Assembly: GCA_934130935.1 (NCBI GenBank)
Contig: CAKOYQ010000014.1
Span: 1 to 40,612, forward strand
Source of the DNA: an uncultured Clostridia bacterium
Lineage (GTDB): Bacteria; Bacillota; Clostridia; TANB77; CAG-508
DNA length: 40,612 nucleotides
Direction: 5' to 3'
In this document: piece by piece, positions 38,401 to 40,612 of the stretch
How positions within the stretch are numbered: the stretch's first letter is position 1
Layout: the number at the start of each line of letters is the position of its first letter
The notes under the pieces: generated by a model
Databases searched by the model: none
Told to the model about the DNA's origin: nothing
What the model saw: only the letters and a program-made list of their open reading frames with translations
Program-made: the position numbers and the translations under genes

Positions 38401-40401
38401 ATGAACAAAAAACAAGCAGAAAAAAGAGTTAAAGAACTTAGAAAAAAAGTAGAATATTATGCAAAAAAGTATTATGATGAAGATAATCCAGAAATATCGG
38501 ATTTTGAATATGATATGATGATGTTAGAATTAAGAACATTAGAGAGCCAATATCCTGAACTTATTACAAAAACATCTTTAACACAAAAAGTAGGAGGAAC
38601 TGTAAAAGAGGGATTTGCAAAAGTTGAACATGAAGTTCCATTACAAAGTTTACAAGATGTTTTTGATTTCGGAGAGATAGAAAATTTTGATGAAAGAGTA
38701 AAAAAACAAGCATTAGAAAATGGAATAGAAAATCCTCAATATGTTGTAGAAACAAAAATAGACGGATTATCTGCAGCATTAGAATATGTTGACGGAAAAT
38801 TCGTAAGGGGAGCTACAAGAGGAAATGGTTTAGTTGGAGAAGACGTGACAACAAATTTAAAAACAATAAAAACAATACCACAAGAATTGCCAGAAAAAAT
38901 AAATATAACAGTTAGAGGAGAAGTATTTATTTCTAAAAAAGATTTTGAAAAGATGAATCAAGAAAGAGAAGAAAATGAAGAAGAATTATTTGCAAATGCG
39001 CGTAATGCAGCTGCAGGTTCTTTAAGACAATTAGATAGTAATATAACAAAAAATAGACCGTTAGATATTTATATATTTAATGTTCAAAAGATAGAAGGCA
39101 AAGAGTTTAATTCACATTTTGAAGAACTTGAATATTTAAGTCAATTAGGATTTAATGTTAATCCTGTGCGAATTTATTGCAAGAATATTAAAGAAGTGAT
39201 AAACGCAATAAATAAAATAGGAGAAGATAGAGAGAGTCTAACATTTGGAATTGATGGAGCAGTAGTTAAAGTCGATGATTTGAAATTAAGAGAGATTATG
39301 GGAACAACAAGTAAAGTTCCAAAATGGGCAATCGCATATAAATATCCACCAGAGAAGAAAGAAACAATATTAAAAGATATAGTATGCCAAGTTGGAAGAA
39401 CAGGAGTAATAACACCGATGGCAATATTAGAGCCAGTGAAGGTTGCAGGTTCTACAATATCAAAAACAACACTTCATAATGAAGATTTTATTAAAGAAAA
39501 AGGATTGAAGATTGGAGACAGAGTAATAATACAAAAGGCAGGAGATGTAATACCTGAAGTAGTACAAGTTGTGACAGATAAGAGAACAGGCGAAGAAAAA
39601 GATTTCGAAATGCCACGAATATGTCCAGTATGTGGAGCAGAAGCGGTTAGAGAAGAAGGCGAAGCTGCTGTGAGATGCACTGGAATTGAGTGCCCAGCTA
39701 AATTATATAGAAATTTAGTGCACTTTGTATCAAGAGAAGCAATGAATATAGATGGGCTTGGGGAAAATATTATAGGAATATTACTAGAAAAGAAAATGAT
39801 TTCTAATATTGCTGATATCTATGATTTGAAATTTGAAGATATTGCATCATTAAAGAAAAATGGAAAAAAATTTGCACAAAATTTAATAGATAGTATAAAT
39901 GCAAGCAAAGAAAACGATTTGTATAGATTAATTACAGCACTTGGAATTAGGCATGTTGGGGTAAAAGCTGCAAAAATTTTAGCTAAACAATATGGAGATA
40001 TAGCTCAATTATCAGAAGCAACCATAGAAAATTTAAGCCAAGTAGAGGAAATAGGACCAATAGTGGCGAATAGTATAAGAGAGTTTTTTGAACAAGAGCA
40101 AACAAAGGATTTAATTAGAAGATTAAAAGATGCGGGAGTTAATATGCAAAGAAAAAAAGATGAAAATGAAGATGACAGATTTTCAGGAAAAACTTTTGTA
40201 TTAACAGGTTCTTTAGAAAAATACTCAAGAGAAGAAGCATCTAATATAATAGAAAAATTTGGAGGAAAAACTTCAAATTCTGTATCTAAAAAGACAAGCT
40301 ATGTTTTAGCAGGAGAAGATGCAGGAAGTAAGCTTACAAAAGCACAAAATTTGGGAGTGCAAATTATAACAGAAGCGGAATTCGAAGAAATGTGTATGTA
40401 A
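38401..40401 (+). CDS. ligA: NAD-dependent DNA ligase
   Basis: 666 residues, normal length. It seals nicks in replication and repair using NAD+. Domains in order: Ia (YYDEDNPEISDFEYDMMMLEL); adenylation, with K119 in KIDG and GEVFISKKDFEKMN; OB fold (GRTGVITPMAILEPV); zinc finger (CPVCGAE...CTGIECPAK); helix-hairpin-helix repeats (ALGIRHVGVKAAKILA, VEEIGPIVANSI); and a C-terminal BRCT domain (FSGKTFVLTGSLEKYSREEA). ATG 38401 was chosen; GAAGGGG (38382-38388) lies upstream at rather long spacing, and the TTG at 38389 lies too close to it. Confidence 0.97.
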   Translation: MNKKQAEKRVKELRKKVEYYAKKYYDEDNPEISDFEYDMMMLELRTLESQYPELITKTSLTQKVGGTVKEGFAKVEHEVPLQSLQDVFDFGEIENFDERVKKQALENGIENPQYVVETKIDGLSAALEYVDGKFVRGATRGNGLVGEDVTTNLKTIKTIPQELPEKINITVRGEVFISKKDFEKMNQEREENEEELFANARNAAAGSLRQLDSNITKNRPLDIYIFNVQKIEGKEFNSHFEELEYLSQLGFNVNPVRIYCKNIKEVINAINKIGEDRESLTFGIDGAVVKVDDLKLREIMGTTSKVPKWAIAYKYPPEKKETILKDIVCQVGRTGVITPMAILEPVKVAGSTISKTTLHNEDFIKEKGLKIGDRVIIQKAGDVIPEVVQVVTDKRTGEEKDFEMPRICPVCGAEAVREEGEAAVRCTGIECPAKLYRNLVHFVSREAMNIDGLGENIIGILLEKKMISNIADIYDLKFEDIASLKKNGKKFAQNLIDSINASKENDLYRLITALGIRHVGVKAAKILAKQYGDIAQLSEATIENLSQVEEIGPIVANSIREFFEQEQTKDLIRRLKDAGVNMQRKKDENEDDRFSGKTFVLTGSLEKYSREEASNIIEKFGGKTSNSVSKKTSYVLAGEDAGSKLTKAQNLGVQIITEAEFEEMCM

Positions 40402-40411
40402 CAAGCTATGA

Positions 40412-40444
40412 GGACAAATAGTGATCGGTTCTGCTTTTACCTTA
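40412..40444 (-). repeat. Degenerate REP-like unit
   Basis: GGACAAATAGTGATCGGTTC... aligns with the repeat in minus orientation with about a third of positions changed; the TCGGTTC core and the TTTTACC end remain. It abuts the intact copy at 40445. Confidence 0.6.
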
Positions 40445-40612
40445 GGGACATATGGGGTCGGTTCCATTTTTGCCCTTTTAGTTTTAATATAAATTACGAA
40501 GATAAATATAAATTTTGCATTATATTCCTCGGCTCATTACGAAACTTAAGAAATTGTAACTCATTTTATGGCACCCTTTCATTCTCATGAACTATTTCCA
40601 TAAAATTTTATA
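40445..40612. mobile_element. Left part of a second foldback MITE-like element, cut by the window edge
   Basis: Its 168 bases match 9210-9377 with only three differences that I count by eye, including the terminal 31-base unit (40445-40475) and the central loop. The right arm lies beyond the window. Near identity over non-coding sequence, 31 kb apart and in the same orientation, shows that this is a dispersed and recently copied, or strongly conserved, element. Confidence 0.85.

Noticed and set aside
40408..40590. A 60-residue open frame after ligA
   Set aside because: It lies entirely within the degenerate repeat and the foldback element, has no ribosome site, and is read from non-coding repeat sequence.
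1..40612. CRISPR array
   Set aside because: The regular short repeats seen are tandem pairs at most, with no unique spacers of constant length and no cas genes.

Overview
This window reads as chromosome from a very AT-rich, low-GC, Gram-positive, endospore-forming member of the Clostridia. The evidence is spo0A, yqfC/yqfD, a PdaA-like deacetylase, a GatCAB amidotransferase, a clostridial-type agr quorum-sensing locus, strong AGGAGG ribosome sites, TTGNNN-17-TATAAT promoters, and a strong bias of genes to the + strand. No species can be named from sequence alone.

Layout. 1-500: the end of a cut-off gene, a run of hairpins resembling the right end and omega-RNA of an IS605/TnpB element, then a tight cluster of DnaA boxes. 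505-3902: TetR regulator, long-chain acyl-CoA ligase and a coiled-coil protein of unknown function. 4046-4209: tRNA-His and tRNA-Gln. 4454-7733: three unrecognised genes beside tRNA-Gln, one a probable zinc metallopeptidase. 7953-11121: flavoprotein, YigZ, Spo0A. 11122-13600: a decaying accessory stretch with a structured leader, a small membrane-anchored protein, a broken DUF11 surface-type gene and a broken opposite-strand gene. 13621-17250: cytoplasmic alpha-amylase, tRNA-Gly, and a TetR/acetyltransferase/Nudix operon with a visible operator. 17305-18766 (minus): an orphan gene and an RluA-type pseudouridine synthase. 19002-21600: M23 peptidase, methyltransferase, second RluA-type synthase. 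21839-24809: complete agr locus, with agrB-agrD on + converging on agrA-agrC on -. 25072-30779: PdaA, YqfC, YqfD (apparent frameshift), an unknown protein where phoH is often found, YbeY, a DUF3048 protein and a membrane-anchored unknown. 30947-38307: lactate dehydrogenase, GatCAB, a short AlaRS, a HIT protein and a sortase. 38401-40401: NAD-dependent DNA ligase.

The most striking unexplained signal is a dispersed 31-bp REP-like repeat (starts GGGCAAAAA, core GGAACCGACC, ends GTCCC or TGCCC). It occurs about ten times at five loci, nearly always between the stop codon of one gene and the Shine-Dalgarno of the next. Two inverted copies bound a 281-bp element (9210-9490) that folds back along nearly its whole length. 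A second copy, almost identical over the 168 bases visible, starts at 40445 and runs off the window. Nothing in it looks coding, so it behaves like a MITE built from the REP unit.

Other signals worth attention are the DnaA-box cluster, the TnpB-type right end, two genes with an extra A in an A-run (yqfD and the DUF11 gene), two genes whose best-placed start codon is ATT, an AlaRS lacking its C-terminal third, and the three-gene cassette beside tRNA-Gln.
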